A DNA stretch of 17,302 bases from Deferribacterales bacterium UBA4806 (GCA_002402635.1 DHGE01000159.1:1-17302), one strand, 5' to 3'; counted from the first letter of the stretch, positions 7,356-15,609 are shown. Made by a program: numbers and translations. The notes: generated from the letters alone by a model not told the origin.

Positions 7356-8869
7356 ACTTTAAACTCTCTAATATTTATTTTAAATATTTTTAACATTAAA
7401 AAATAAACAACCACACATATAAAAACATTCAATAATACGTTAATATTAATAGCCTTCATACCTAATAAACACAGCATCATCACAATCGATGATATGATAA
7501 CTTTTAAGAGAAAATAACTATATTTCCTAAAATCGAAACTATATTCCTTCAAATAGATATATAAAAAAATTGCATTGAAAGCTGATGCAATACTTGACGC
7601 CAATGCTATACCAGCGTGTGATAAAAATCTCATTAATATTACAGTTAACATTATATTTAATATGAAAGCAAAAAAACTTATTTTAACAGGTGTTACAAGA
7701 TCTTTTTTAGAATGAAAGGCCCTTGTAAATATATTTACTAATGAAATAAAAATCAACCCAACCGTATACATCTGTAAAGCAATACTTGTATTTATCATAT
7801 CAATTTTTGTAAAGTTAAAATGTAGATAAATGATCGTAACTAGCTCTTTAGATAATATAATTAAACCGATAAAAGACGGAAGAATAAATAATGACAATAC
7901 AAGTACAGCATTGTCAAGAATTTTCTTTATTTCATCAGGTCTATTTTTAGAATATGCTAGACTTAACTCTGTTAGAGATACAACACCAATAGCAACAGAA
8001 AAAACTCCAATTGGTAATTGATAAAGTCTGTTAGCATAATATAAATAAGAAATGCTTCCTTCTTTTAAAAAAGAAGCAAGGATCCTACCCACAACAAAAT
8101 TTAGTTGATTTATTGAAAGCCCTAAAATAGATGGAATAACAAGGTAGAATGTTTTTTTTACATCTGCATCAAAATTGTTAAAGAATGTAGTAAATGAAAA
8201 ATTTTTCAAGCTATCAATCTGAAAATGAAAATCCATTTTTCTAGAGAAATAGAATATATAAAGTAGTTGAAGAAGACCGCCCACTCCCACAGAATATGAA
8301 AGTATATAAATATTGCCTCCTAAGTAACCACCAAAAATAGCTCCAGTAATCATAGACAAATTTAATAATACTGTTGAAGAGTGTGGAATAAAATAAATTT
8401 TATTAATATTTAAATAGCCAGAAAACAAACCACAAACAGTAATAATAGGTAAATATGGCATCAAAATAATTAACAAGTGTGAACCAATAGTAACTATTGA
8501 CTTATCATTATAATAACCCGGCATAAAAATTAATATTATATATTTAGAGAAAACAATAAAAATTAACAGAATTATTAATGTTATAATTAATAAGGCAAAC
8601 ATTAAATCACTGATATATTTATTAGCTAGTTTTTTATCTTTTACAAATTTATCGCTTAATATAGGTACAAATGCTGACGACAAAGCCCCTTCAGCAAAAA
8701 AAGCTCTAAATAAATTGGGAATAGCAAAGGCAATAAAAAAAATATCTGTTAATTTGTTGGCACCAAAGAAAGCCGCAATAGCAGTATCTCTTAATAAACC
8801 AAATATCCTGCTTATGAAAACGGCTAGACTCGATTTATAAATCGATAGATTAAAAGATTTAGAAATCAA
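7352..8869 (-). CDS. murJ: Lipid II flippase MurJ
   Basis: Inner-membrane MOP-superfamily protein that flips lipid II to the periplasmic side for peptidoglycan synthesis. The 505 residues, hydrophobic throughout, fit the usual 14 transmembrane helices. The N-terminal signature is clear: SRIFGLLRDTAIAAFFG (20-36), TDIFFIAFAIPNLFRAFFAE (41-60), then GALSSAFVP (61-69). R21, R27, D42 and R55 line up with residues essential in E. coli MurJ (R18, R24, D39, R52). Translation starts at a TTG (8867-8869), with GGTG about 5 bases upstream; an out-of-frame ATG lies just before it. First gene of the murJ-dtd-MBL operon. Confidence 0.96.
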   Translation of the reverse strand: MISKSFNLSIYKSSLAVFISRIFGLLRDTAIAAFFGANKLTDIFFIAFAIPNLFRAFFAEGALSSAFVPILSDKFVKDKKLANKYISDLMFALLIITLIILLIFIVFSKYIILIFMPGYYNDKSIVTIGSHLLIILMPYLPIITVCGLFSGYLNINKIYFIPHSSTVLLNLSMITGAIFGGYLGGNIYILSYSVGVGGLLQLLYIFYFSRKMDFHFQIDSLKNFSFTTFFNNFDADVKKTFYLVIPSILGLSINQLNFVVGRILASFLKEGSISYLYYANRLYQLPIGVFSVAIGVVSLTELSLAYSKNRPDEIKKILDNAVLVLSLFILPSFIGLIILSKELVTIIYLHFNFTKIDMINTSIALQMYTVGLIFISLVNIFTRAFHSKKDLVTPVKISFFAFILNIMLTVILMRFLSHAGIALASSIASAFNAIFLYIYLKEYSFDFRKYSYFLLKVIISSIVMMLCLLGMKAININVLLNVFICVVVYFLMLKIFKINIREFKV

Positions 8870-8897
8870 TTGACACCATGTTATTTTTATGTATAAA
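8870..8897 (+). promoter_or_regulatory. Sigma-70 promoter of the IHF/HU gene
   Basis: A perfect TTGACA (8870-8875), a 16-base spacer and TATAAA (8892-8897). Transcription would start near 8904, giving a leader of about 58 bases before the ATG at 8962. The -35 box directly abuts the murJ TTG start codon on the other strand. This is the best promoter match in the window. Confidence 0.72.
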
Positions 8898-8911
8898 TAT
8901 CATACGTTAAA

Positions 8912-8940
8912 TGTATAATATTTATATTTATTAAATTCAA
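8912..8940 (-). promoter_or_regulatory. Possible sigma-70 promoter of the murJ-dtd-MBL operon
   Basis: On the minus strand, TTGAAT (8935-8940), a 17-base spacer and TATACA (8912-8917), four of six matches in each box. Transcription would start near 8905, almost opposite the start predicted for the divergent IHF/HU promoter, so the two promoters would interfere. Tentative because of the AT-rich context. Confidence 0.4.
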
Positions 8941-8961
8941 CACATAAAAGGTATATGTAAC

Positions 8962-9243
8962 ATGACAAAATCGGAACTAATAGATTTAATTTCAGAAAGA
9001 TTTACTAACTTAAACAAAAAACATATAGAATATATAGTAAATGAAATGTTTCTCCAGATAAAAAAAGCCCTTATAAATAATGACAAAGTAGAGATCAGAG
9101 GATTTGGAACATTTAATATTAGAGAAACCAGCGAAAAAATCGCTAGAAATCCAAAAAGTGGCGAACAGATAAAAATACCCTCAAAAAAAGTTCCCTATTT
9201 TAAACCAGGTAAAGAGATAAAGAAAACACTTATTGACCTTTAA
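8962..9243 (+). CDS. HU/IHF family DNA-bending protein, IHF-beta-like
   Basis: A 93-residue DNABII-family protein that binds and bends DNA as a dimer. N-terminal helices (MTKSELIDLISERF, then KKHIEYIVNEMFLQIKKAL), the conserved VEIRGFGTFNIRE (43-55), the beta-arm with the intercalating Pro in ARNPKSGEQIKIPSKKV, and the C-terminal VPYFKPGKEIKKTL. The PYFKPGKE ending resembles IHF-beta more than HU, but homodimeric HU function cannot be excluded from sequence alone. It stands alone, divergent from murJ, with a near-consensus promoter and an AGG about 10 bases before the ATG. It is followed by 157 AT-rich bases without a convincing terminator. Confidence 0.93.
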   Translation: MTKSELIDLISERFTNLNKKHIEYIVNEMFLQIKKALINNDKVEIRGFGTFNIRETSEKIARNPKSGEQIKIPSKKVPYFKPGKEIKKTLIDL

Positions 9244-9288
9244 TGCTAGATGTAGATTTTTTCAAAAAAAGTTTAATTTAGTAACTAA

Positions 9289-9316
9289 CTGAAAATTATT
9301 TCCGATTTATTATAAT
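9289..9316 (+). promoter_or_regulatory. Candidate promoter of the exporter operon
   Basis: CTGAAA (9289-9294), a 16-base spacer and a perfect TATAAT (9311-9316). Transcription would start near 9323, leaving a leader of about 107 bases before the ATG at 9431. No operator (for example a TetR-type palindrome) is evident in the leader. Confidence 0.42.
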
Positions 9317-9417
9317 CAAAAGTTTATTAAATAGAGTAACTTTAAAATACCTTAACATGTCATTATTTCATTGTTTTAAATTACAATTATTAGTTAAAAT
9401 ATGTTAAAATATTATTT

Positions 9418-9422
9418 AGGGG
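9418..9422 (+). promoter_or_regulatory. Ribosome binding site deciding the adaptor start (ATG at 9431)
   Basis: AGGGG lies 8 bases before ATG 9431. An in-frame ATG at 9401 has no such site and would place AGGGG inside the coding region. The 9431 start gives the natural N-terminus MKKLRY followed by a membrane anchor. Confidence 0.75.
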
Positions 9423-9430
9423 TCTTATAT

Positions 9431-10525
9431 ATGAAAAAACTTCGATATATTATTATAATAGTATGTTCAATTCTTTTGTTAATAATAGGAATTTTTTTAT
9501 TATATAGAGCACTTCATGCAATTCCAGAAGGCTTAATCGTTGCAAGTGGAAGAATTGAAGGCAGAGAAGTTGTGCTTGCTACACGGATTTCAGGCAGAAT
9601 TAGTAAACTACTATATGATGAAAGCGATGAAATAAAAAAGAATGATTTAGTAGCAACTATTGAATCAGACCAATTATTAGCTCAATACAATCAAACACTT
9701 AAAAACATCGATTATTATAGAAAACATTTAGAGTTAATTCAGATTGATATTGCTTATACAGAAAAAGATGTGGAAGCAAGAATAAACGAAGCTAAAGAAC
9801 ATTATAATTCTGCAAAAACAGCCTATAAAAAGACTTCAATTCTAATGAAGAACTGGGAGAGAGAATTCTATCGATATAAAAAACTTTTTCATGAACAATT
9901 AGTATCTGAGAGCGATTTTGATGCTGTAAAAACATCCTATACATCAAGTATAGAAGATTTCAATAGAGCCAAAAATGAGTTTGATAAAGCAAAGGCAAAT
10001 TTAGATGCTGTTATGGCCAGAAGGGATCAAATAGAAATAAAAAAGAAAGAGTTAGAGGAAACAAAAGCAAGCTTAGAATCAGAAATAGAAAAAAGTAAGG
10101 AGTTAAAGGCTGATGTTGCTGAGATGAATGTATATTCTCCCATAAATGGAGTTATTTTAAGCAGGCCTGTGGAAAATGGCGAAGTAATTTCTTTTGGGAC
10201 ACCTATTTATGTTGCAGTGGACATGGATAGACTTTATTTAAAAGTCTACATACCAGAGACTTTAATCGGCAAAATTAAGTTAGGCAATCCTGTAAAAATA
10301 TATATAGATGCTTACCCTGATAGAGCCTTTGATGCAACAGTAACCAAGATATTTCAGCAGGCTGAATTTACACCGAAAAATGTTGAAACAAAAGAGGAAA
10401 GGGTAAAGCTCGTATTCGGCGTTGAATTAACTTTTAAAGATAATAGCGAACGTCTATTAAAACCTGGCATGCCTGCAGATGCTGTTATAAAGTATTTAAA
10501 TAATGTTGATTGGATAAAACCATAG
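9431..10525 (+). CDS. ybhG: Periplasmic adaptor (membrane fusion) protein of an ABC exporter, YbhG-like
   Basis: A 364-residue HlyD/RND-type adaptor that links an inner-membrane ABC-2 transporter to an outer-membrane channel. Inner-membrane anchor at residues ~5-25; first half of the lipoyl/biotinyl domain at ~35-78 (GRIEGREVVLATRISGRI); a long coiled-coil hairpin at ~80-230 rich in Lys/Glu/Ala; second lipoyl half at ~231-262 (MNVYSPINGVILSRPVENGE); then beta-barrel and membrane-proximal parts. AEFTPKNVETKEER (311-324) is a strong marker of the YbhG/YhiI group. The last 16 bases overlap the ATPase gene. No TolC-like gene is in the window, so the outer-membrane partner would be encoded elsewhere. 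Confidence 0.92.
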   Translation: MKKLRYIIIIVCSILLLIIGIFLLYRALHAIPEGLIVASGRIEGREVVLATRISGRISKLLYDESDEIKKNDLVATIESDQLLAQYNQTLKNIDYYRKHLELIQIDIAYTEKDVEARINEAKEHYNSAKTAYKKTSILMKNWEREFYRYKKLFHEQLVSESDFDAVKTSYTSSIEDFNRAKNEFDKAKANLDAVMARRDQIEIKKKELEETKASLESEIEKSKELKADVAEMNVYSPINGVILSRPVENGEVISFGTPIYVAVDMDRLYLKVYIPETLIGKIKLGNPVKIYIDAYPDRAFDATVTKIFQQAEFTPKNVETKEERVKLVFGVELTFKDNSERLLKPGMPADAVIKYLNNVDWIKP

Positions 10526-12417
10526 AAGTCATTAATGTAAGTAGCATTGCCAAAAACTATAAAAAGAGAGGTGTCGTTGAAGCTGTTAAAGATGTGTCCT
10601 TTAAAGTAAATGAAGGCGAAATTTATGGCCTTATTGGTCCAGATGGTGCAGGTAAAACAAGCATTATTCAAATGCTGGCAGGGGTTTTAAAAATTACCTC
10701 AGGCTCAGCAGTTATAGCAGATATTGATGTTAAGAAAAATCCAGAACACGTAAAAAAAATTATTGGTTACATGCCACAGGGCCTTGGAATTAATTTATAT
10801 GATACCCTCTCAGTAAATGAGAATATAGAATTTTTTAAGAATTTAAGAACTATACCTGAAGAGGTGTACCTTAAGAATAAAGAAGAATTGCTTACCACAA
10901 CAAGACTCAAACCATTTTTAGATAGAAAAGCAAAAAATCTATCAGGAGGTATGAGACAAAAATTAGCCCTTATTTGCACATTAATACATCTACCAGACAT
11001 TATCCTCCTTGATGAGCCAACAACGGGGGTAGATCCCATCTCCCGTAGGGATTTCTGGCAAATTATACATAGGCTTGTACAAGAAAAAAAACTAACAGTC
11101 CTTTTGACTACCTCTTATTTAGATGAAGCTGAAAGGTGCCACAGAATATCATTTATACACGAAGGGGAAATCATGGCAGAAGACAACCCCGAAAATCTTA
11201 AAAAAAGTGCAAAGGGTCATTTTTTTGAATTAATAGTTAACAAACAGAATGAGGCCTATGATTTATTTAAAAACTCAAAACAGACCAACTCAGTAGAAAT
11301 ATTTGGTGAAATAATAAAACTTTGCTCTGATTTATCACTGGATGAATTAAATACAATATTAACAGATAATAAAATATCGGTTTTATCAATTAAAGAAATT
11401 GAACCCACATTAGAAGACGTATTTTTACAAAAAACATCAAAAAAAGAAGAAATAACATTCAAACTTGAAAGAAAAGTAAAAGAATCCCTCGAATTAATGG
11501 ACATGATTGTATGTAAAAATGTAACTATGCAATTTGGAAATTTTATTGCTGTAAACAATGTAGTTCTCAACATAAAAAAAGGGGAAATATTTGGCTTATT
11601 GGGGCCTAATGGAGCAGGCAAAACTACACTGATTAAAATAATGTGTGGATTGTTAGAACCAACAAAAGGTGATATTTCAGTTGCTGGTTATAACATTAAA
11701 ACAGATAAAAGACGCATATGGAATAATATAGGATATATGTCCCAGCACTTTTCACTATACGCAAATCTCCCTGTTATTGAGAACCTAAGACTATACGCAG
11801 GTTTATATGAGGTAAAAGAGAAATCTTTTGATTACATATTAAAGCCATTAGGACTCGAACTTTATATAAAAAGTTTTCCGAAAAGTGTACCATTAGGTAT
11901 AAGACAACGCTTGTCATTAGCCTGCGCACTATTGCATAATCCTCCTGTGCTTTTTTTAGATGAGCCTACCTCTGGAGTGGATCCAATTGCAAGGAAAATG
12001 TTCTGGGATATAATATACAAGCTTTCAAGAGAAAATGGTGTAACAATTATTGTGACAACTCACTATATGAGTGAAGCAGAGCATTGTGACAGATTGGGCC
12101 TTATGCATCAGGGTAATCTTTTAAAAGAAGATTCAGTAAAGGCACTTAAAGAGTTTTCTGAAAAACTTTCAGGTTCTTTATTATCAATAAAAGTTCCTGA
12201 TTATAGAGAGGTATTCGATAAAATTCTGGAAGAATATCCAGGTGCCTTTCTATACGGCAGTAGAATTCAGCTCAGAACTAAAAGGTTAAAAGAAGATAAA
12301 GAAAAAATTGAACATTTATTGATGGATCTGGGATTAAAAAATTATGATATAGCAAAACAGCCTATTACAATGGAAGAAACATTTATTGATTTTATCAAAA
12401 ACGCTGAAAATGAATAG
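10510..12417 (+). CDS. ybhF: Double-NBD ABC transporter ATPase, YbhF-like
   Basis: A 635-residue ATPase with two fused nucleotide-binding domains, powering export through the two downstream permeases. NBD1 (~5-305): Walker A GPDGAGKT (43-50), Q90, signature LSGGMRQ (144-150), Walker B IILLDEP (164-170), and Ser at 202 where the switch His is expected. NBD2 (~330-632): Walker A GPNGAGKT (365-372), Q412, degenerate signature VPLGIRQ (460-466), Walker B VLFLDEP (480-486) and a normal switch His518 (TTHYMSEAEHC). The site pairing NBD2 Walker motifs with the NBD1 signature is therefore canonical; the other is degenerate. A similar asymmetry is known in YbhF. It starts at TTG 10510 inside the adaptor gene and ends with an 8-base overlap with the next gene. 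Confidence 0.93.
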   Translation: MDKTIEVINVSSIAKNYKKRGVVEAVKDVSFKVNEGEIYGLIGPDGAGKTSIIQMLAGVLKITSGSAVIADIDVKKNPEHVKKIIGYMPQGLGINLYDTLSVNENIEFFKNLRTIPEEVYLKNKEELLTTTRLKPFLDRKAKNLSGGMRQKLALICTLIHLPDIILLDEPTTGVDPISRRDFWQIIHRLVQEKKLTVLLTTSYLDEAERCHRISFIHEGEIMAEDNPENLKKSAKGHFFELIVNKQNEAYDLFKNSKQTNSVEIFGEIIKLCSDLSLDELNTILTDNKISVLSIKEIEPTLEDVFLQKTSKKEEITFKLERKVKESLELMDMIVCKNVTMQFGNFIAVNNVVLNIKKGEIFGLLGPNGAGKTTLIKIMCGLLEPTKGDISVAGYNIKTDKRRIWNNIGYMSQHFSLYANLPVIENLRLYAGLYEVKEKSFDYILKPLGLELYIKSFPKSVPLGIRQRLSLACALLHNPPVLFLDEPTSGVDPIARKMFWDIIYKLSRENGVTIIVTTHYMSEAEHCDRLGLMHQGNLLKEDSVKALKEFSEKLSGSLLSIKVPDYREVFDKILEEYPGAFLYGSRIQLRTKRLKEDKEKIEHLLMDLGLKNYDIAKQPITMEETFIDFIKNAENE

Positions 12418-13549
12418 CCTAATAAGAATTTTTGCAATATTTAAAAAGGAAGGTACAGAACTTTTAAGAGATCCAATATATTTAGGTTTAGCAATTATTG
12501 TCCCTCTTATTTTAAAACTAATCTTTGGCTATGGACTCAGTATGGATGTAAAAAATATTCCTGTGTCTTTTATAAATGAAGATGGGACTTATCTATCAAG
12601 AGAATATATGAATTCATTTTTTAATTCAGAATATTTTAAACTTTATAGTGTTGAAAAAAGCTATAAGAATGTCGATAAACTTATAAGAAGTGGCAAAATC
12701 AGGGTTTATATAGTTATACCCTATGATTTTTCCAGAAAATTATATGCAGGTGAGCCTTCTAAAGTACAGGTAATCATTGATGGATCCTTTCCATCAAGAG
12801 CAGAGGTCGTAAGGGGTTATGTCACAGCAATTAATGGTATGTTTACTGAAAGGCTAATTTCAGATTTTTTATCCCAGGCAGGTTACACTGGTATTACAGT
12901 CAGTCCAGTAACAATTGAAAATAGAGCATGGTATAATCCAGCACTTGAAAGTAATAATTTTATTATACCAGGGCTTCTTGTCACAACCCTAATGTTCTAT
13001 CCTGCCCTTTTAGCTTCTTTAATTGTTGTGAGGGAAAAAGAACGGGGTACTATTTTTAATTTATACTGCTCCCCCGTAAAACCCTTTGAAATAGTGTTAG
13101 GCAAATCTACCCCCTATATCTTTGTGGCTTTTTTTGATTATATCATTATTTTCATTATGAGCACCATTCTATTCAGGGTAAACTTTTTAGGCAGTTTCTT
13201 ATTTTTATCTGCAAGCACTTTTATATATATAACATGCACCATTGGCATTGGACTTTTTATTTCAACAATAACAAGGACTCAAATTTCTGCGATGCTTATA
13301 ACATTTATTGGCACAGTCATACCTGCTTTCTTATATTCTGGGCTTCTAAACCCAGTTGGTGGACTTGATGCAATGGGGCAATTCGTAAGTCATTTGCTGC
13401 CTGCAACATATTTTATGGGGATTGTTAGAGGTATTTATTTAAAGGGTTTAGGTTTTATGTTTTACTTAAGAGATTTGATAATTTTGTTTATCTATACTTT
13501 AATTGTATACATAATTACTACATTATTTTTTAAAAAGAGAATAGATTAA
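12410..13549 (+). CDS. ybhS: ABC-2 type permease, YbhS-like
   Basis: A 379-residue inner-membrane subunit. One N-terminal transmembrane helix (~22-42) is followed by a large periplasmic domain (~45-180, ending WYNPALESNNFIIPG), then five or so helices. The cytoplasmic coupling segment VVREKERGTIFNLYCSPVKP and the late LPATYFMGIVRGIYLKG are hallmarks of the ABC2_membrane_3 family. I start it at ATG 12410 inside the ATPase stop region (ATGAATAG, 8-base overlap); the frame is open 24 bases further up to a TTG, but that would lengthen the overlap without a ribosome binding site. It pairs with the next permease, probably as a heterodimer. Confidence 0.91.
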   Translation: MNSLIRIFAIFKKEGTELLRDPIYLGLAIIVPLILKLIFGYGLSMDVKNIPVSFINEDGTYLSREYMNSFFNSEYFKLYSVEKSYKNVDKLIRSGKIRVYIVIPYDFSRKLYAGEPSKVQVIIDGSFPSRAEVVRGYVTAINGMFTERLISDFLSQAGYTGITVSPVTIENRAWYNPALESNNFIIPGLLVTTLMFYPALLASLIVVREKERGTIFNLYCSPVKPFEIVLGKSTPYIFVAFFDYIIIFIMSTILFRVNFLGSFLFLSASTFIYITCTIGIGLFISTITRTQISAMLITFIGTVIPAFLYSGLLNPVGGLDAMGQFVSHLLPATYFMGIVRGIYLKGLGFMFYLRDLIILFIYTLIVYIITTLFFKKRID

Positions 13550-14686
13550 GTGAAATCACGTTTCTATGCACTTCTAAGAAAAGAATTTTTAGAGTTTTCA
13601 AGGGACAAAGCATTAATATTTATACTGCTTTGGGCCTTTACTGGCGCAATTTTTACAGCTGGACATGGCATAAATTTAGAAGTAAAAAACTATCCCACTG
13701 TAATTATGGATTTAGATAATTCACCTAAAAGCAGAGAATTAATCAGCAGGTTACATAAACCCTATTTTAAGATATTAGGTTATTTAAAAAATGAAAAAGA
13801 ATTAATATATGCCTTAGATAGTGGAAGGGCGTCATTAGCTGTTGTTATACCTACTGACTTTCAAAGAAAAATTGATGACGCATCAAGCTCCTCTAAAGTA
13901 CAGATTATTGTTGATGGCACAATTTCAATGTCTGCAACTATTGCGATATCTTATATTGCTCAAATTGTTAACACATATTCATTAGAATTGTTAGAAAAAA
14001 AGAAAAATGACTTATTTTATAAAGTTACAACACTCCCCACTATTGATGAAAGAGTGAGAGTTGAATTTAACCCTAATATATTAAGCTCATGGTTTTCATC
14101 ACTTTTAGAGCTCCTGAACATGTTTACAATGGTTTCAATGTTGTTAGCTGCTGCAGCTTTAGTTAGAGAAAAAGAATATGGTACAATTGAACAGCTCATG
14201 GTAACCCCTGCTACTGTTTCAGAAATCTTTTTTTCAAAAATACTGGTCAACTTAGTAATAATACTTTTATTCTCACTTATAAGCATCTTCCTTATATTAA
14301 AACCTGTATTTGGGGTCCCCATAAGAGGCAGCCTATTACTCTTTTATATAGTAGCTGCGCTTTATGTATTTACTATAGAAAGTTTAGGTATTGCAATAGC
14401 AATAATAGCAAATAATCTTTCCCAAACTATTATGCTTGTATTATTAGTTTTGGCACCCATGCTTTTTTTATCTGGAGCTTGGACACCACCGGAGGCAATG
14501 GCAAAGTGGATGCAATATTTAAGTTTAATTTCGCCAATGAGATATTTCATAGATTTTGGCTATAGCGTGCTATTTAAAGGAAATGGTTTAAGCTATGTAT
14601 GGTTTGATATTTTAGGTATCTTAATTATAGGTGGCAGTTTATTTACATTTTCTTTAATCTGGTTTACCAAAAAACTCTCTAAATAA
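13550..14686 (+). CDS. ybhR: ABC-2 type permease, YbhR-like
   Basis: A 378-residue inner-membrane permease, last gene of the exporter operon. GTG start directly after the TAA of the first permease (no intergenic base), with a purine-rich AAAAAGAG about 10 bases upstream. N-terminal helix at ~22-40, periplasmic domain at ~42-180, then helices with the coupling segment ALVREKEYGTIEQLMVTP and the late FLSGAWTPPEAMAKWMQYLS and ISPMRYFIDFGYSVLFKG, which are typical of YbhR/YhhJ. It presumably forms the transmembrane pore with the YbhS-like subunit. YbhGFSR-type systems are linked to export of drugs or hydrophobic compounds and cations; the substrate here is unknown. Confidence 0.91.
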   Translation: MKSRFYALLRKEFLEFSRDKALIFILLWAFTGAIFTAGHGINLEVKNYPTVIMDLDNSPKSRELISRLHKPYFKILGYLKNEKELIYALDSGRASLAVVIPTDFQRKIDDASSSSKVQIIVDGTISMSATIAISYIAQIVNTYSLELLEKKKNDLFYKVTTLPTIDERVRVEFNPNILSSWFSSLLELLNMFTMVSMLLAAAALVREKEYGTIEQLMVTPATVSEIFFSKILVNLVIILLFSLISIFLILKPVFGVPIRGSLLLFYIVAALYVFTIESLGIAIAIIANNLSQTIMLVLLVLAPMLFLSGAWTPPEAMAKWMQYLSLISPMRYFIDFGYSVLFKGNGLSYVWFDILGILIIGGSLFTFSLIWFTKKLSK

Positions 14687-14745
14687 TATTCACTATCAAG
14701 TAAGGTATATAAGTTTTAGCAAATCTTTCAACTTTAACAACCATA

Positions 14746-14784
14746 AATCTCCCAACCTCGAAGGTTGGGAGATTCTTTTTCTTT
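14746..14784 (+). terminator. Strong intrinsic terminator of the exporter operon
   Basis: A perfect 13-base-pair stem, AATCTCCCAACCT (14746-14758) with AGGTTGGGAGATT (14762-14774), a CGA loop and then CTTTTTCTTT (14775-14784). The T-rich run is only on the plus-strand side, so it ends transcripts of the adaptor-ATPase-permease operon, 60 bases after the last stop codon. On the minus strand it lies at the broken end of the ankyrin remnant. Confidence 0.92.
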
Positions 14785-14789
14785 AGGGT

Positions 14790-14975
14790 CAAGCCGGTAC
14801 TGTAAGGCATTAAACATTGCATTTACATTAGCACCAGTTTAATCAAAGATTCAACCTGTCTAATGTCTCCATCCCTTGCAAACTCTATCAAATGTAAGTC
14901 TTTTGCAAATGTCGCCAACATTGTATTAGTTATTATTCTGAAAAAAACATCTCTATGCCGCTCATAAACAAGAAT
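14790..14975 (-). pseudogene. Remnant of a secreted ankyrin-repeat protein gene
   Basis: Minus-strand reading gives ATFAKDLHLIEFARDGDIRQ (roughly 14904-14862 within this span), then VESLIK and, after a one-base slip near 14838, GANVNAM. This matches the ankyrin consensus (A-x-x-G-D-x-x-x-V-x-x-L-x-x-x-GA-x-V-N-A). Restoring a single base after the Lys codon (AAACTG to AAAGCTG) gives IKAGANVNA exactly. As it stands, the first frame ends at TAA 14823-14825. Upstream residues (RIITNTMLATFA) look like the end of a signal peptide, but the frame meets a TAG at 14976-14978 before any suitable start. After NAM the similarity fades (NALQYRLDPKEKE) and the frame runs into the terminator hairpin. So only the first repeat survives, with a frameshift and no start. 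It is the main content of the 332-base gap 14687-15018. Confidence 0.72.
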
Positions 14976-14981
14976 CTATAC

Positions 14982-15009
14982 ATAACAAATAGTCATCATT
15001 ATTTGTTAT
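14982..15009. repeat. Perfect AT-rich inverted repeat
   Basis: ATAACAAATA (14982-14991) and TATTTGTTAT (15000-15009) form a perfect 10-base-pair stem with an 8-base loop, ten bases downstream of the TPR gene stop (minus strand). A T-rich run (TCTTTTTATT) follows only on the plus strand, so it is not a normal intrinsic terminator for the TPR gene. It may be a weak transcript-end hairpin or chance in AT-rich DNA. Confidence 0.35.
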
Positions 15010-15018
15010 TCTTTTTAT

Positions 15019-15609
15019 TCAATTACTATTAAAACAAAAAAAATTGTCTAATTGACAGGCCATATTAAAATCATTTTCTGCCAGTTTAATTTCACCTATA
15101 TGCTGATAGACCTGGGCTCGCATAAAATAAGCAACTGCATCATTAGGATTTAGTTTAATTGCTTCATTGAAACTCAATATTGCATTATCATAATCTTCTA
15201 ATAAAATGTAGGCTGAGCCCCTGTTTACATATGCTTCCGTATATAATGGATTAATTTCAATAGCTTTGTCAAAATCTTTAAGAGCTGCTTTCAAGTTATT
15301 TAAAGTTAAATACACAACTCCCCTATTTAAGTAAGTTGCAGGTTTATACGGATCCAACTCAATAGATTTTGTGAAAAACTTTATTGCATCATTATATTTT
15401 TTATTATCAAATGCTATAATTCCTAAATTAAAATAATATTCAGCTTCAGAGACAGATTCATCATAAATAGATTTAATATCTGCATAATGAGAACTTAATT
15501 TGAGTGGCATGTATACTTTATCTTTAAAAATCCCATTTTCTCCACTACAAATCAAAGAACATAATATGAAGAAAACAGCAACAAAGGTCACTTTAAAAAT
15601 ATATCTCAT
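15019..15609 (-). CDS. Secreted tetratricopeptide-repeat (TPR) protein
   Basis: A 196-residue protein with an N-terminal signal peptide (MRYIFKVTFVAVFFILCSLI, cleavage probably near CSG-EN; the Cys residues do not form a proper lipobox). Four consecutive TPRs follow: ~56-89, 90-123, 124-157 and 158-191, with the usual pattern (YFNLGIIAFDNKKYNDAIKF, then A-x-x-x-x-KAIEINP). TPRs bind partner proteins or peptides; no catalytic domain is present, so it is likely a periplasmic scaffold or assembly factor, partner unknown. The Cys-rich tail (ACQLDNFFCF) holds two Cys that might pair. A GGTGAG lies 12 bases upstream, rather far from the ATG. It is flanked on both sides by decayed genes on the same strand and appears intact itself. 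Confidence 0.88.
   Translation of the reverse strand: MRYIFKVTFVAVFFILCSLICSGENGIFKDKVYMPLKLSSHYADIKSIYDESVSEAEYYFNLGIIAFDNKKYNDAIKFFTKSIELDPYKPATYLNRGVVYLTLNNLKAALKDFDKAIEINPLYTEAYVNRGSAYILLEDYDNAILSFNEAIKLNPNDAVAYFMRAQVYQHIGEIKLAENDFNMACQLDNFFCFNSN

Noticed and set aside
8830..8845. Perfect 16-base palindrome TCGATTTATAAATCGA
   Set aside because: It lies within codons 9-14 of murJ and encodes part of the conserved N-terminus (SIYKS), so it is explained by coding plus AT-richness; no second copy was noticed.
9244..9430. Operator palindromes or an intrinsic terminator between the IHF/HU gene and the exporter operon
   Set aside because: Only AT-rich partial repeats (two AGTAACT copies, T-run against A-run) were seen; no GC-containing stem or convincing dyad. 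The candidate promoter was kept separately.
12386..12409. Upstream TTG extension of the first permease
   Set aside because: It would lengthen the overlap with the ATPase gene to 32 bases without a ribosome binding site; the ATG at 12410 gives the usual N-terminus of the family.
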